From positions 1 to 34,042 of IMG/VR virus record IMGVR_UViG_3300022188_000032: a stretch of DNA of 34,042 bases. The stretch is one strand, 5' to 3'. Made by a program: the position numbers and the translations under genes. The stretch comes from a virus. The notes beneath the pieces are model-generated. The model was given only the letters and a program-made list of their open reading frames with translations, was not told the origin of the DNA and did no database searches. Within the stretch, counting starts at the first letter, position 1. The number at the start of each line of letters is the position of its first letter. Below are positions 1 to 7,844 of this stretch, one piece after another.

Positions 1-390
1 GAGACTAGAAGAGAATACCTTTATTCTTTACGTATTGCTGGTCTTAGTTATAGTGATATCAGAAATAGGCTTTTTGAAGAGAAAAACACCAGATATAGTT
101 TTGAAAGAATCAAACGATTGATTGCCGAACACATCGAAATTCATAATATTGTAGAACCTTTTGAAAATATTATATATTTAGAGTTATCAAGAATTGATGA
201 AGCAATAAAGGCCATCAATTCCGAAGTAAAACAGGGTAATGTATATGCCATTGATAGGCTATTGAAACTGCTTGACAGAAGAGCCAAATATTTAGGTCTT
301 GACAAGCCAATCAAACAGGAAATGAAAACTACAAATAAAGTTATTGTAATAGGTGGTGACGAATTTGAGCACGACAATCAATCTAACTAA
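1..390 (+). CDS. terS: Terminase small subunit, 3' part (5' end lies at 33719 across the circle junction)
   Basis: The reading frame is open from base 1, and its first 13 codons lie at 33719-33757 at the other end of the window, giving a 142-residue protein once circularised. The N-terminal part (REYLYSLRIAGLSYSDIRN...) looks like a helix-turn-helix DNA-binding domain, as expected for the subunit that recognises the packaging site. The rest is helical, as in TerS oligomerisation regions. The call rests mainly on position, directly upstream of and overlapping the large terminase gene, on size, and on the HTH-like N-terminus. There is no catalytic motif to see. Two bases differ from the repeated copy at the window end (positions 6 and 159); both are silent third-codon-position changes. 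Confidence 0.75.
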   Translation, partial: ETRREYLYSLRIAGLSYSDIRNRLFEEKNTRYSFERIKRLIAEHIEIHNIVEPFENIIYLELSRIDEAIKAINSEVKQGNVYAIDRLLKLLDRRAKYLGLDKPIKQEMKTTNKVIVIGGDEFEHDNQSN

Positions 391-1585
391 CATAAAAACT
401 AAATTTAATACTGCTTTCATACCACTTATAAAAAACAGGTCAAGAAATCTTATTTTACGTGGTGGTGCTGGTTCGAGCAAGTCTTATTTTTGCATCCAGA
501 AGATGATTTTGAGGTGCCTGTTAGCACAGAATAAAAACTACATACATAAGTTCATGTGTTTGAGAAAAACATCACCAGCAGCCAGAAAAAGTGTATTTCC
601 ATTGATACAAGAAATTATCTCTGCTTGGTGTTTAACCCCACTTATTAAAAAAAACATCACTGATATGTCATTTACATTTCCTGATGGTAGTTCTATTTTT
701 TGTGGTGGCCTTGATGATGAAAACAAATTAAAATCAATACAAGGTCTAACAGGTATCTTTCTTGAAGAATGCAATGATTTCAAACAAGCTGATTATGTCC
801 AAGCCAATTTAAGATTAAGGGGTTGTTTTGAAGACTACTTTCAAATACTTTTAGCATTCAACCCCGTATCAAAAAGAAACTGGGTTTACAGGTATTTTTA
901 TACACAAGAACAACCAGATACCACATATCATACCTCTACATACATTGATAACAAATGGATTGATGACAACTATAAAAAGACCTTATTGGCACTGAAAGAA
1001 CAAGACCCTTCATTTTATAAGATTTTTTGTTTAGGTGAATGGGGTGAAACCAGACAAAATATTATCTATAATAAATATAATATTATCAATGACTTACCAT
1101 GTGATATAGAAGGGTATGGGATAGATTTTGGATTTGATACTACTGCACTTGTTGGTATATCAAAAATAGAAAATGATATATATTTGCATGAGATAGGATA
1201 CTGGCATAAAAAAACAAATTCTGATATTATAAAACTTTTAAATGATTTGAATATCCCAAAAAACAAAGTTATTATAGCTGATAGTGCTGAACCAGACAGG
1301 ATTTTAGAAATCAAAAGAGCTGGGTTTCAAATTAAAAAAGCAAACAAAAATAAAGGTAGTGTTTTAAATGGCATAGATTTTGTTTTAAGGCATAACTTAC
1401 ATATCACTGAAGGTTCAACAACTCTTTTGGATGAAATTGGTAATTATGCATGGGCTTTAGATAAAAATAATATATCAAAAGATGAGCCTGTTAAATTTAA
1501 AGACCATTTGATGGATGCCTTAAGATACTATATATATACAATATATTATAAACAAAAAAACAAATTAAGGGTGTTTGAACTATGA
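353..1585 (+). CDS. terL: Terminase large subunit (ATPase and nuclease)
   Basis: This is the motor that pumps DNA into the prohead and cuts it. Numbered from the GTG at 353, the ATPase domain shows a Walker A-like GGAGSSKS at about residues 37-44 and a Walker B-like IFLEE near residue 134. The C-terminal RNase H-like nuclease domain shows GIDFGFD near 256-262, DSAEPDR near 310 and DHLMDALRY near 384, which supply the usual acidic metal ligands. At about 410 residues it is typical of the compact PBSX/Terminase_3-type enzymes. It overlaps the small subunit by 38 bases. Start choice is uncertain: GTG codons at 353 and 356 lie inside an AGGTGG element, which is better placed to serve the in-frame TTG at 365 (MSTTINLTN...). 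The stop overlaps the portal start. Confidence 0.95.
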   Translation: MVTNLSTTINLTNIKTKFNTAFIPLIKNRSRNLILRGGAGSSKSYFCIQKMILRCLLAQNKNYIHKFMCLRKTSPAARKSVFPLIQEIISAWCLTPLIKKNITDMSFTFPDGSSIFCGGLDDENKLKSIQGLTGIFLEECNDFKQADYVQANLRLRGCFEDYFQILLAFNPVSKRNWVYRYFYTQEQPDTTYHTSTYIDNKWIDDNYKKTLLALKEQDPSFYKIFCLGEWGETRQNIIYNKYNIINDLPCDIEGYGIDFGFDTTALVGISKIENDIYLHEIGYWHKKTNSDIIKLLNDLNIPKNKVIIADSAEPDRILEIKRAGFQIKKANKNKGSVLNGIDFVLRHNLHITEGSTTLLDEIGNYAWALDKNNISKDEPVKFKDHLMDALRYYIYTIYYKQKNKLRVFEL

Positions 1586-3492
1586 TAAATTTTCTGAAAT
1601 ATTTTTTCAAACCAAAAAAGAAAACAGTCGAAGATATTTTTTTTATGAATCTAAATGATACTTCGAATAATATAACAAAACCATACACGCAACATAATGT
1701 TATTTTTACTGCAATAAATAGGATTGCAAAAACAGCCAGTGGGATACCATTGGTATTTGTTGATGGGAATGGCGCACCAGTTGAAGATTATGAGCTATAC
1801 AACTTGTTTCATGATTCTGCCACGCTAACTGAAGGCATATCAACTTTTCTAAATTTGAAAGGGGAAAGCTTCATATATCATCCCCAATCAACTGGGCAGC
1901 AGGTAGGCATCAAGACCTTACCATCTTTTTTACAACTCATAGCACCAAGTCTGTTAAAAGAAATTGTTGATGGTTCTGGGGTTTTGATTGGATGGAGATA
2001 TAACGACAAAACAAATTTAGGCCTCGAAGAAATAACCCAGATAAAAAACTACCATCCATACAATCTATACAGAGGTTGTAGTCCAATTGAAGCCAGTAAA
2101 CTAACACTTGATGCTGATTATTCTGCGCAACTTTTTAACAGAGATTTCTTTAATAACAGTTGTCAACCTGATAGCATCATAATGTTAGATAAAGAAGCCG
2201 AATATGACCCAGAAGCCATGAAAATACTGAAAAAACAGATACTTGCAAACCATCAAGGTGCTGGAAAACAACATCTACCTTTGATTTTACAGGGTGGTTC
2301 TGAATGGAAAACGTTATCTGTTAGTCAGAAAGATATGGACTTTTTAGAAACAAGAAAGTTTTTAAGAAGTGATTTATTAGCCCTTTTTGGTGTGCCTAAT
2401 TTTGTTGCTGGTTATGATTTAGATACAATCAATAGAGCAACTGCTGATGCAGCTTATAGATTATTTTATACTTCAAACATTATGCCTTTACTACATAAGG
2501 TTGAATTTACTATCAATAACACCATTTTGAAAAGTCATAAGAACAAAATCAAGTTTGACTTTTCCGAAATTGATTGTTTGAAAAGAAGCATGTCTGAAAG
2601 GGTTGCAGATGCTGATAAGCTTATGAAAATTGGGTTTTCAAGGGATGAGGTTAATAAGAGATTTAACTTGGGTTTTGATGACAATGTAGATAACAATAGA
2701 TATTATCCCATGAATTTAATATCTTCTGATGATATGGGTTATTCTGAACCAGAAAAAGCACCAGAAAAAAAAACGACTAAATCAACTAAATCAAAATATA
2801 GAAGAAATTACTTATTACAAGCAAGAAAAAATGAAAGAAAGTTCAAAAAATTTATTATAAGTGAATTTAATTATCAAGAGAAAAAGATATTGAAAACTCT
2901 TAAAAATAAGAGTAAAAATTATAAGAGTTATATGGATATATATCAAGAAATCAAGGACTTAAAAAAAGAACTTGATGCACATTTAACAAAAGGGTCTATA
3001 CCATATTTTACTGAAATTAATGATGGTGCTCAAAATATGGCTTTGAATGCTGTTGGTTCTGAATCTGTCGTAGCACTTGATATGAAACTTATAAAGTCTA
3101 AAGCAAACAAGATAACACAGTGTAATGATACTACTTTTGATGATATAAGAAAAACAATTTACAATGGATATAACGAGGGTGAAAGTATTGATATGATAGG
3201 GGAAAGGATACAAAAAGTTTTCAATACTTGCACAACTTCAAGAAGCATAACAATAGCACGCACTGAATCATGTAATATGATGTCCCAGTCAACTTTCAAT
3301 ATTTATAAGACAGAAGGTGTGGAAAAAAAACAGTGGGTAGGTGGGACACGAGAGAGCCATGCAGCACAAGATGGTGATATCATTAAGATAAATGAGGTTT
3401 TTTCAAATGGTTTACAATTCCCCGGAGACCCTTCCGGTCCACCAGAAGAAGTTATTAATTGCACTTGTTGTATAAGCCCTTTAATTGATTAA
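1582..3492 (+). CDS. Portal protein fused to a C-terminal MuF-like head morphogenesis domain
   Basis: Residues about 1-400 resemble HK97-family portal proteins, the dodecameric ring at the packaging vertex; typical segments are QHNVIFTAINRIAKTASGIP near the N-terminus and the ATADAAYRLFYTSNIMPLL region. After a basic, Lys-rich linker (about residues 390-470), the C-terminal 140 residues match the Mu gpF/SPP1 gp7-type minor head domain: IARTES, then W.GG...HA..DG, then NGLQFPGDPSGPPEE and a terminal NCTCC. These two functions are usually encoded by adjacent genes; here the frame is uninterrupted over 636 residues. It overlaps terL by four bases and is followed closely by the protease. The alternative, a portal with an unrelated tail extension, is unlikely given the MuF signature residues. 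Confidence 0.9.
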   Translation: MINFLKYFFKPKKKTVEDIFFMNLNDTSNNITKPYTQHNVIFTAINRIAKTASGIPLVFVDGNGAPVEDYELYNLFHDSATLTEGISTFLNLKGESFIYHPQSTGQQVGIKTLPSFLQLIAPSLLKEIVDGSGVLIGWRYNDKTNLGLEEITQIKNYHPYNLYRGCSPIEASKLTLDADYSAQLFNRDFFNNSCQPDSIIMLDKEAEYDPEAMKILKKQILANHQGAGKQHLPLILQGGSEWKTLSVSQKDMDFLETRKFLRSDLLALFGVPNFVAGYDLDTINRATADAAYRLFYTSNIMPLLHKVEFTINNTILKSHKNKIKFDFSEIDCLKRSMSERVADADKLMKIGFSRDEVNKRFNLGFDDNVDNNRYYPMNLISSDDMGYSEPEKAPEKKTTKSTKSKYRRNYLLQARKNERKFKKFIISEFNYQEKKILKTLKNKSKNYKSYMDIYQEIKDLKKELDAHLTKGSIPYFTEINDGAQNMALNAVGSESVVALDMKLIKSKANKITQCNDTTFDDIRKTIYNGYNEGESIDMIGERIQKVFNTCTTSRSITIARTESCNMMSQSTFNIYKTEGVEKKQWVGGTRESHAAQDGDIIKINEVFSNGLQFPGDPSGPPEEVINCTCCISPLID

Positions 3493-3506
3493 TAAAAAGG
3501 AATATT

Positions 3507-4142
3507 ATGAAAATATCAAAGTATTTTACGGATACAAAAATAAAAACAGAGAACAGAACAATAGAAATGATTGGTTCAAACGAGACCTTGGATAGAGATA
3601 AAGAAGTTATCTTGATGTCTGCATGGGATTTAAAGAATTTTAAAACAAACCCTGTTGTCTTATTGAATCATCAATCATGGGATTTACCAATTGCTAAGTG
3701 TGATAAGGTATGGAAATCAAAGGGTAATTTGATGTTTAAGATAAAATTCCCTGATGAAGGGGTATCCCAATTATCTGATACAGTATTTGATTTGTATAAA
3801 AATGGTTTTATGAGTGCATCAAGTGTGGGTTTCATGGCAGATTACAAATCAATTGTATGGGGAGACCCCAGTAAAGGTGAACCAGCAGCAACTTATAAGT
3901 CAGTGGAATTATTAGAGTTATCACTTTGTAGTATAGGATGCAATCCCACTGCTTTGGCAACAGGTAAATCTATCTTAAATGATAAGGATTATGAAAACCT
4001 GTCTAAATTTGAAACTGAAATCCCATCACATGTTGATAGTAAATTTAATGAGTTTATGAAAGCACTAAAAAATGAAATAGATACAAATGAAAAAAATAAA
4101 CAAAATTATTTTAAGGGTTTATGTGATGTTTGTGGAAAATAA
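3507..4142 (+). CDS. Prohead maturation protease (HK97 family, U35-type)
   Basis: This serine protease cleaves the capsid scaffold region during head maturation. The fold is recognisable from the N-terminal strand segment with LDRDKEVI, the catalytic-His context NHQSWDLPIAK (His at about residue 55) and the Ser region SASSVGF (about 103-108), followed by the ELLELSLCSIGCNPTA segment that normally follows in this family. Length (211 residues) and position between portal and major capsid are typical. A good AAGG Shine-Dalgarno precedes the ATG. The C-terminal 50 residues are charged and could be the self-cleaved tail; that part is inference. Confidence 0.93.
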   Translation: MKISKYFTDTKIKTENRTIEMIGSNETLDRDKEVILMSAWDLKNFKTNPVVLLNHQSWDLPIAKCDKVWKSKGNLMFKIKFPDEGVSQLSDTVFDLYKNGFMSASSVGFMADYKSIVWGDPSKGEPAATYKSVELLELSLCSIGCNPTALATGKSILNDKDYENLSKFETEIPSHVDSKFNEFMKALKNEIDTNEKNKQNYFKGLCDVCGK

Positions 4143-4217
4143 CACTAAATAGTTATAACAGTTTAGAAAATAAAAATGAAAATAAAAAATAAAAAATAAA
4201 AAAGGATGGAAATTATT
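4143..4217 (+). promoter_or_regulatory. A-rich leader of the major capsid gene
   Basis: This 75-base gap before the capsid start is almost pure A/T, with repeated AAAATAAA units, and ends in AAAGGATGG, a Shine-Dalgarno lying 11 bases before the ATG at 4218. A long unstructured A-rich leader would favour ribosome loading on the most heavily translated head gene. No sigma70 promoter was convincing here. Confidence 0.4.
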
Positions 4218-5378
4218 ATGGATTATAAAGACGAACTCAAGGGAATCATGAAAGAAATGATGACCGAAACTAACACTGAAAAGATGGCAGAAAAAGAAGA
4301 ATTGCTTGCAAAATCACTTGAAGCCAATGCAGAGTTGAAAGCACAGGTTGAAAAGTTAAGTGCAGCACCAGCCCAAAAGGTAATAGTGCCTGTTTCTGAT
4401 ACATCTGGTAAGATAGTGCCTGTTGAACTTTATAAGGGTTATAACCTTAAAAATCAGGGTATGGAACTTTCTATCAAAGATGAAGACAAAAAAGAACGTA
4501 TAGCAAAGTTTATGGTTGATGTAATTAAGGCAACTGTTAATGAGACTACGGATGCACAGGGTGGTTATTTAGTCCCAGAAGATTTTGAAAATACTATCCT
4601 GGCTTTTACGAGACTGAATTCTGTTGCAATGAATGAATGTAGTGTTATCAATATGTCCCGAGAAGTGTTAAAAATACCTGCTGAAAATGCACATCTTTCT
4701 GTTGCATGGGAATCTGAGCAAGGTGATGCAGACCAGTCAGAGCCAACTTTTGCTATGAGAACTCTTACAGCAAAAAGACTTTCTGCTAAATCTCACGTAA
4801 CTGGTGAGTTTTTAGATGATTCTGCTGTTGATATTGTATCTTATTTAACTGCTGATTTTGCGGAAGCCATTGGACAGGAATTAGATGCGCAAGTGTTTAC
4901 CGGAACCACATTTACTAATTCTGTTTTACCAAATGCTGCCTTAGATGTCCAACTTGCTGGGGCTTATACTACAATCGATCATGAGGATTTCAGTTTGGCA
5001 CTTTCAAAATTGGATGACAGAAAAATAGTTAATGCTAAATGGTATATGAATGCTGGTATTAAACACTATATTAGACTTCTTGCTGATGCTTCAAACAGAC
5101 TCATCTACGCAACCCCAGGTGGTTCAATTCCTTCAACTATTTATGAAATACCTGTTAAAGATGTGCCTAAAATAGTTAGTGCTCCTTCAACAGATGTGCC
5201 TTTTATAGTTCTTGGAAATATGAAAAATTATCTTTTAGGAAAAAGAATGGGAATGACTATTAAAAATGATCCTTATACTCTTATGGGTTCTAATATCGTA
5301 AGATTTATATGCCATAGTAGATGGGATGGTTGTATTGCAAATAATGGTTTCTGCACAATAACAACTGCTGCTGCTTAA
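4218..5378 (+). CDS. Major capsid protein, HK97 fold, with N-terminal coiled-coil scaffold domain
   Basis: This is the shell subunit. Residues about 1-60 form a charged helical region (KDELKGIMKEMMTE..., EELLAKSLEANAELKAQVEKL) typical of the HK97 delta/scaffold domain that the protease removes. The mature fold starts near VNETTDAQGGYLVPEDFENTI, the hallmark entry into the HK97 N-arm. Later segments VAWESEQGDADQSEPTF and FAEAIGQELDAQVFTG are also typical. An ATG also exists at 4206, but it sits on top of the only Shine-Dalgarno (AAAGG), so the ATG at 4218 is preferred. A stable hairpin without a U tract follows the gene. Confidence 0.95.
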   Translation: MDYKDELKGIMKEMMTETNTEKMAEKEELLAKSLEANAELKAQVEKLSAAPAQKVIVPVSDTSGKIVPVELYKGYNLKNQGMELSIKDEDKKERIAKFMVDVIKATVNETTDAQGGYLVPEDFENTILAFTRLNSVAMNECSVINMSREVLKIPAENAHLSVAWESEQGDADQSEPTFAMRTLTAKRLSAKSHVTGEFLDDSAVDIVSYLTADFAEAIGQELDAQVFTGTTFTNSVLPNAALDVQLAGAYTTIDHEDFSLALSKLDDRKIVNAKWYMNAGIKHYIRLLADASNRLIYATPGGSIPSTIYEIPVKDVPKIVSAPSTDVPFIVLGNMKNYLLGKRMGMTIKNDPYTLMGSNIVRFICHSRWDGCIANNGFCTITTAAA

Positions 5379-5397
5379 TAAGTAAATTTTAAATTAA

Positions 5398-5425
5398 ATG
5401 GGTGGTATTTAAATATATCACCCAT
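5398..5425 (+). promoter_or_regulatory. Hairpin directly after the major capsid gene
   Basis: ATGGGTGGTAT and ATATCACCCAT can pair over 11 positions (one G-U) around a 6-base AT loop. No U-run follows, so it is not a strong intrinsic terminator. It may be a 3' mRNA stabiliser, a processing site or a weak attenuator that sets capsid output above the downstream connector genes. Confidence 0.6.
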
Positions 5426-5446
5426 ATCTTAAATAAGGGGTTTTGA

Positions 5447-5998
5447 ATGCTTTGTACAATTGATAACATATTGAATTATTTGAATATTAAGAATTTATCA
5501 CCATCTGATATAGACCTCTTAAATGATTTGATAGTAAGAGTCTCTGCTGAAATCAATCTTTTTTGTCATAGGACTTTTGAGGTATCAAGTTATGGACAAT
5601 ATATTGATGGTAATGGGACAAACCACTTATTTGTAGGTGCTTATCCAATTATTTCAATTGATAGTATTTATATATCAGATTATATGGTTGAAGATGCTAC
5701 AACCCTTATTGATAGTGATGATTACATGGTTTTTGACAGAGATATCCAAAAGAAATATGGGGTTTGGTCTAAGGGTGAAAATAATATTTTAGTAAATTAT
5801 TCTGCTGGTTATGTTGAAATACCACATCCAATAGTTCAAGTTTGTATCGAAGAAACTGGTAGAAAATATAAGCATAGATTGGATTTTGATGTTATATCAA
5901 AGAGTTCGAAAGATGGTAATACAACATTTGTTGAAAAAGGGTTTTTGAAAAAGAATTTGTTAGTAATGAAAGCTTATAAAACAAGGTCTATTTCATAA
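5447..5998 (+). CDS. Head-tail connector protein (HK97 gp6-like / adaptor)
   Basis: This 183-residue protein sits just after the capsid gene, where gp6-like adaptors are found. They form the ring below the portal. The N-terminal helical part (LNDLIVRVSAEINLFCHRTFE) and following segments (YGQYIDGNGTNHLFVGAYPIISIDSIYIS, NILVNYSAGY.EIPHPIVQVCIE) match the pattern of the gp6/gp15-type connector family: an N-terminal helical pair, a beta region with a conserved YPI, and a C-terminal helix following P.P.....C. The last base overlaps the next ATG (TAATG), indicating translational coupling. Confidence 0.8.
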   Translation: MLCTIDNILNYLNIKNLSPSDIDLLNDLIVRVSAEINLFCHRTFEVSSYGQYIDGNGTNHLFVGAYPIISIDSIYISDYMVEDATTLIDSDDYMVFDRDIQKKYGVWSKGENNILVNYSAGYVEIPHPIVQVCIEETGRKYKHRLDFDVISKSSKDGNTTFVEKGFLKKNLLVMKAYKTRSIS

Positions 5999-6345
5999 TG
6001 AAAAGATTTATTGAGATTACAAACAAACCGAATCTGTTAAAATCACCAAATATCTTAAGAAGTAAGGTTTTAAAAGGTATGAAACAAGGCATGTTAAAAG
6101 CAGAAGCAACAACAAAAAAGTCATTTGGTAAACCAGGGATGTTAGGTGTTATTACAGGTAATTTGAGAAGGTCAATAAATTCAAGGGTTTATACATCAAA
6201 TGATACTATCATTGGTGCTATCGGAACAAATGTATCATATGGTAGAACACATGAATTAGGCAAGAAACCCTTTTTAAAACCAGCACTTGAAGTAGAAAAT
6301 GAATTTATTATTAACAAAATAAAAGAATATATTACTAAAAAATAA
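5998..6345 (+). CDS. HK97 gp10-like neck / head-tail joining protein
   Basis: A 115-residue basic protein with the family pattern TGNLRRSI, then IGAIGTNVSYGRTHELG, then KPFLKPALE. This is characteristic of the HK97 gp10-like group of neck proteins that sit between adaptor and tail terminator. It starts within the stop of the connector gene and is followed after a short gap by the tail terminator, which is the canonical order. It acts in virion assembly; no enzymatic residues are expected. Confidence 0.85.
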   Translation: MKRFIEITNKPNLLKSPNILRSKVLKGMKQGMLKAEATTKKSFGKPGMLGVITGNLRRSINSRVYTSNDTIIGAIGTNVSYGRTHELGKKPFLKPALEVENEFIINKIKEYITKK

Positions 6346-6354
6346 GGGGACAAG

Positions 6355-6774
6355 ATGGACAGAAACACCTTAGTTATTGATTTGATTGATGAAATGAAAA
6401 CTGAAATCACAACAGGAAATTCAAATTATAAGAGTGGATTTGTTGATATTTTAAGAGGTGTTTATACGGAAGCTGAAATTAACAATTACCCTGCATTATG
6501 TGTTTCTGCATTTAGAGATACCATCATAACATCATTTTCTTCAAGCGAAACAAGAGATATTTCAATATTGTTATACGGTTTTGCTGATACAACAACAGAT
6601 ATCTATGACTTAATACATGATGTAGAATATTTTTTGTTAAATGATTATAGTTTGAGCAACGAAACTTCTTTTGATGTTATAAATATAATTGAGGCACAAG
6701 GTGAAATGACTGAATCAAGTTATTTTGATATAGAAATAAAAATACGGTATAGTCAAAACATACCACAAATATAA
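6355..6774 (+). CDS. Tail terminator-like protein
   Basis: This 139-residue protein lies between the gp10-like neck gene and the tail tube gene, the standard place of the tail terminator (lambda U-type) that caps the tube and joins it to the head. The sequence shows an N-terminal helix (NTLVIDLIDEMKTEI), a central YPALCVSAFRDTI strand region and an ISILLYGFADTTTDIYDLIHDVEYFLL helix, in line with the alpha/beta fold of this family. Assignment is by size, order and general pattern rather than by a sharp motif. The Shine-Dalgarno is AAGGGGA. Confidence 0.7.
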   Translation: MDRNTLVIDLIDEMKTEITTGNSNYKSGFVDILRGVYTEAEINNYPALCVSAFRDTIITSFSSSETRDISILLYGFADTTTDIYDLIHDVEYFLLNDYSLSNETSFDVINIIEAQGEMTESSYFDIEIKIRYSQNIPQI

Positions 6775-6784
6775 GGATAAAATT

Positions 6785-7207
6785 ATGAGTATTTTGATAG
6801 GAAGAAATGCAAAGGTTGTTGTTGGTAGTGCAACCATAGCAGAATTAAGCGAGTGGAGTTTAAATCAAGAAGCACCTTTGTTAACAGCAGAAGTGTTCGG
6901 AACCACACATACGAAGGTTGGTGGGGTTGGTCTCATTTCTGCTGCTGGGTCAGTTTCTGGGTTTCAGGCAAGTGATGACACGACTGGACAAGATATCATT
7001 GAAGCAGCAGTTCAAAATTCAACTTCAAATGCAACATTCAAATTATATGTTGATGCCACTAACTATTACACATCTGATACAACCACTGATTCTGATGCAA
7101 CCTGTTATTTTTCTAATTGGTCTATCACTGTTGTGTCCCAAGAAATCAATAAAATATCATTTGATTATCAATTTTCTGGTCCGATTCATAAAACAGATGG
7201 TTTATAA
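6785..7207 (+). CDS. Major tail tube protein
   Basis: A 140-residue, beta-rich, Thr/Ser-rich protein with few charged residues, as expected for hexameric tube subunits. It starts MSILIGRNAKVVVGSATIAELSEWSL and has alternating strand patterns (GLISAAGSVSGF, CYFSNWSITVV, ISFDYQFSG). It lies just upstream of the frameshifting chaperone pair, as the tube gene does in lambda-like tails. A hairpin follows immediately, like the one after the capsid gene, fitting a need for high expression. Confidence 0.8.
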   Translation: MSILIGRNAKVVVGSATIAELSEWSLNQEAPLLTAEVFGTTHTKVGGVGLISAAGSVSGFQASDDTTGQDIIEAAVQNSTSNATFKLYVDATNYYTSDTTTDSDATCYFSNWSITVVSQEINKISFDYQFSGPIHKTDGL

Positions 7208-7218
7208 TAGATAAAATC

Positions 7219-7244
7219 AAGGGTGTCTTTTGATTGATGCCCTT
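7219..7244 (+). promoter_or_regulatory. Hairpin directly after the tail tube gene
   Basis: AAGGGTGTC pairs with GATGCCCTT over nine positions (two G-U pairs) with an 8-base loop. Only a short TTTT overlaps its end, so at most it is a partial terminator. It lies between the tube gene and the AAGGAGAT Shine-Dalgarno of the chaperone gene. It mirrors the hairpin after the capsid gene. Confidence 0.55.
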
Positions 7245-7260
7245 TTAAAAGGAGATATAT

Positions 7261-7551
7261 ATGAAAATATTAAGAGTTGATAACCCCATTTGGTATGATT
7301 TTAATGATAATGTATCATTTAGTTTGAAACCATGCAATTTTTCAACCATGGAAAATAGTAATACTTTATTTGATGCTTTCGGTAATTCTATTATAGATTG
7401 GAAAGGGCTTACTGATGAAAATGATAAAAATTTTGAGTGCACTGATGAAAATAAAAAATATTTGTTTGATTATTCTGAAGAGATTCGTAATTTTGTATTT
7501 GAGATTTTAAATACATTGAGTCAAAATAATATTATTGAAAAAAAAACTTAA
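7261..7551 (+). CDS. Tail assembly chaperone, G-like (zero-frame product)
   Basis: This 96-residue acidic protein lies between the tube and tape measure genes, the conserved place of the lambda gpG-type chaperone that coats the tape measure during tail assembly. It has a strong AAGGAGAT Shine-Dalgarno. Its 3' end carries a run of nine A residues (7538-7546) decoded as Lys-Lys, followed by Thr and a stop. Ribosomes that slip back one base there enter the open frame that continues to 7844. No sequence motif alone identifies it; the call rests on position, size and the frameshift arrangement. Confidence 0.8.
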   Translation: MKILRVDNPIWYDFNDNVSFSLKPCNFSTMENSNTLFDAFGNSIIDWKGLTDENDKNFECTDENKKYLFDYSEEIRNFVFEILNTLSQNNIIEKKT

Positions 7552-7844
7552 GTGAGTTAGCAAAATGGTATTTTAGTAGTGATACTTTGACATGTGAGCA
7601 ATGTAAAAAAATAGTTTCAACACCAGATTGTAAGAATTGTAAGATGCCAAAACCACTATCAAATAATCTATATCTTATTGATATTGTTAATAAATTCATA
7701 AACATATTGTTAACTTTCAATGGTATTAGTGCTGATGGTATTCGATTGGTTCAAGAAAACACAGAAATAACAGACCCTTTCTTTTTAGAGAAAATAGTAT
7801 ATTATCTAAGCGAAATCTTAAGGATTCAAAATGGCAAAAAATAA
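7539..7844 (+). CDS. T-like extension of the tail chaperone, made by -1 frameshift (G-T fusion)
   Basis: This frame is open from the slippery A run and has no good ATG or Shine-Dalgarno of its own, so it is best read as the second half of a G-T fusion of about 194 residues starting at 7261. After a -1 slip on A-AAA-AAA (7539-7545), translation continues NLSELAKWYFSSDTLTCEQC. It carries two Cys pairs (CEQC and CKNC within the first 40 residues), a pattern seen in other T-like chaperone domains, then a helical C-terminus. It overlaps the tape measure start by 14 bases, so the two are probably translationally coupled. Confidence 0.8.
   Translation, partial: KKNLSELAKWYFSSDTLTCEQCKKIVSTPDCKNCKMPKPLSNNLYLIDIVNKFINILLTFNGISADGIRLVQENTEITDPFFLEKIVYYLSEILRIQNGKK

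Noticed and set aside
463-485. GGTTCGAGC resembling a tRNA T-loop
   Set aside because: It is part of the Walker A coding sequence of the large terminase; no acceptor, D or anticodon stem can be built around it.
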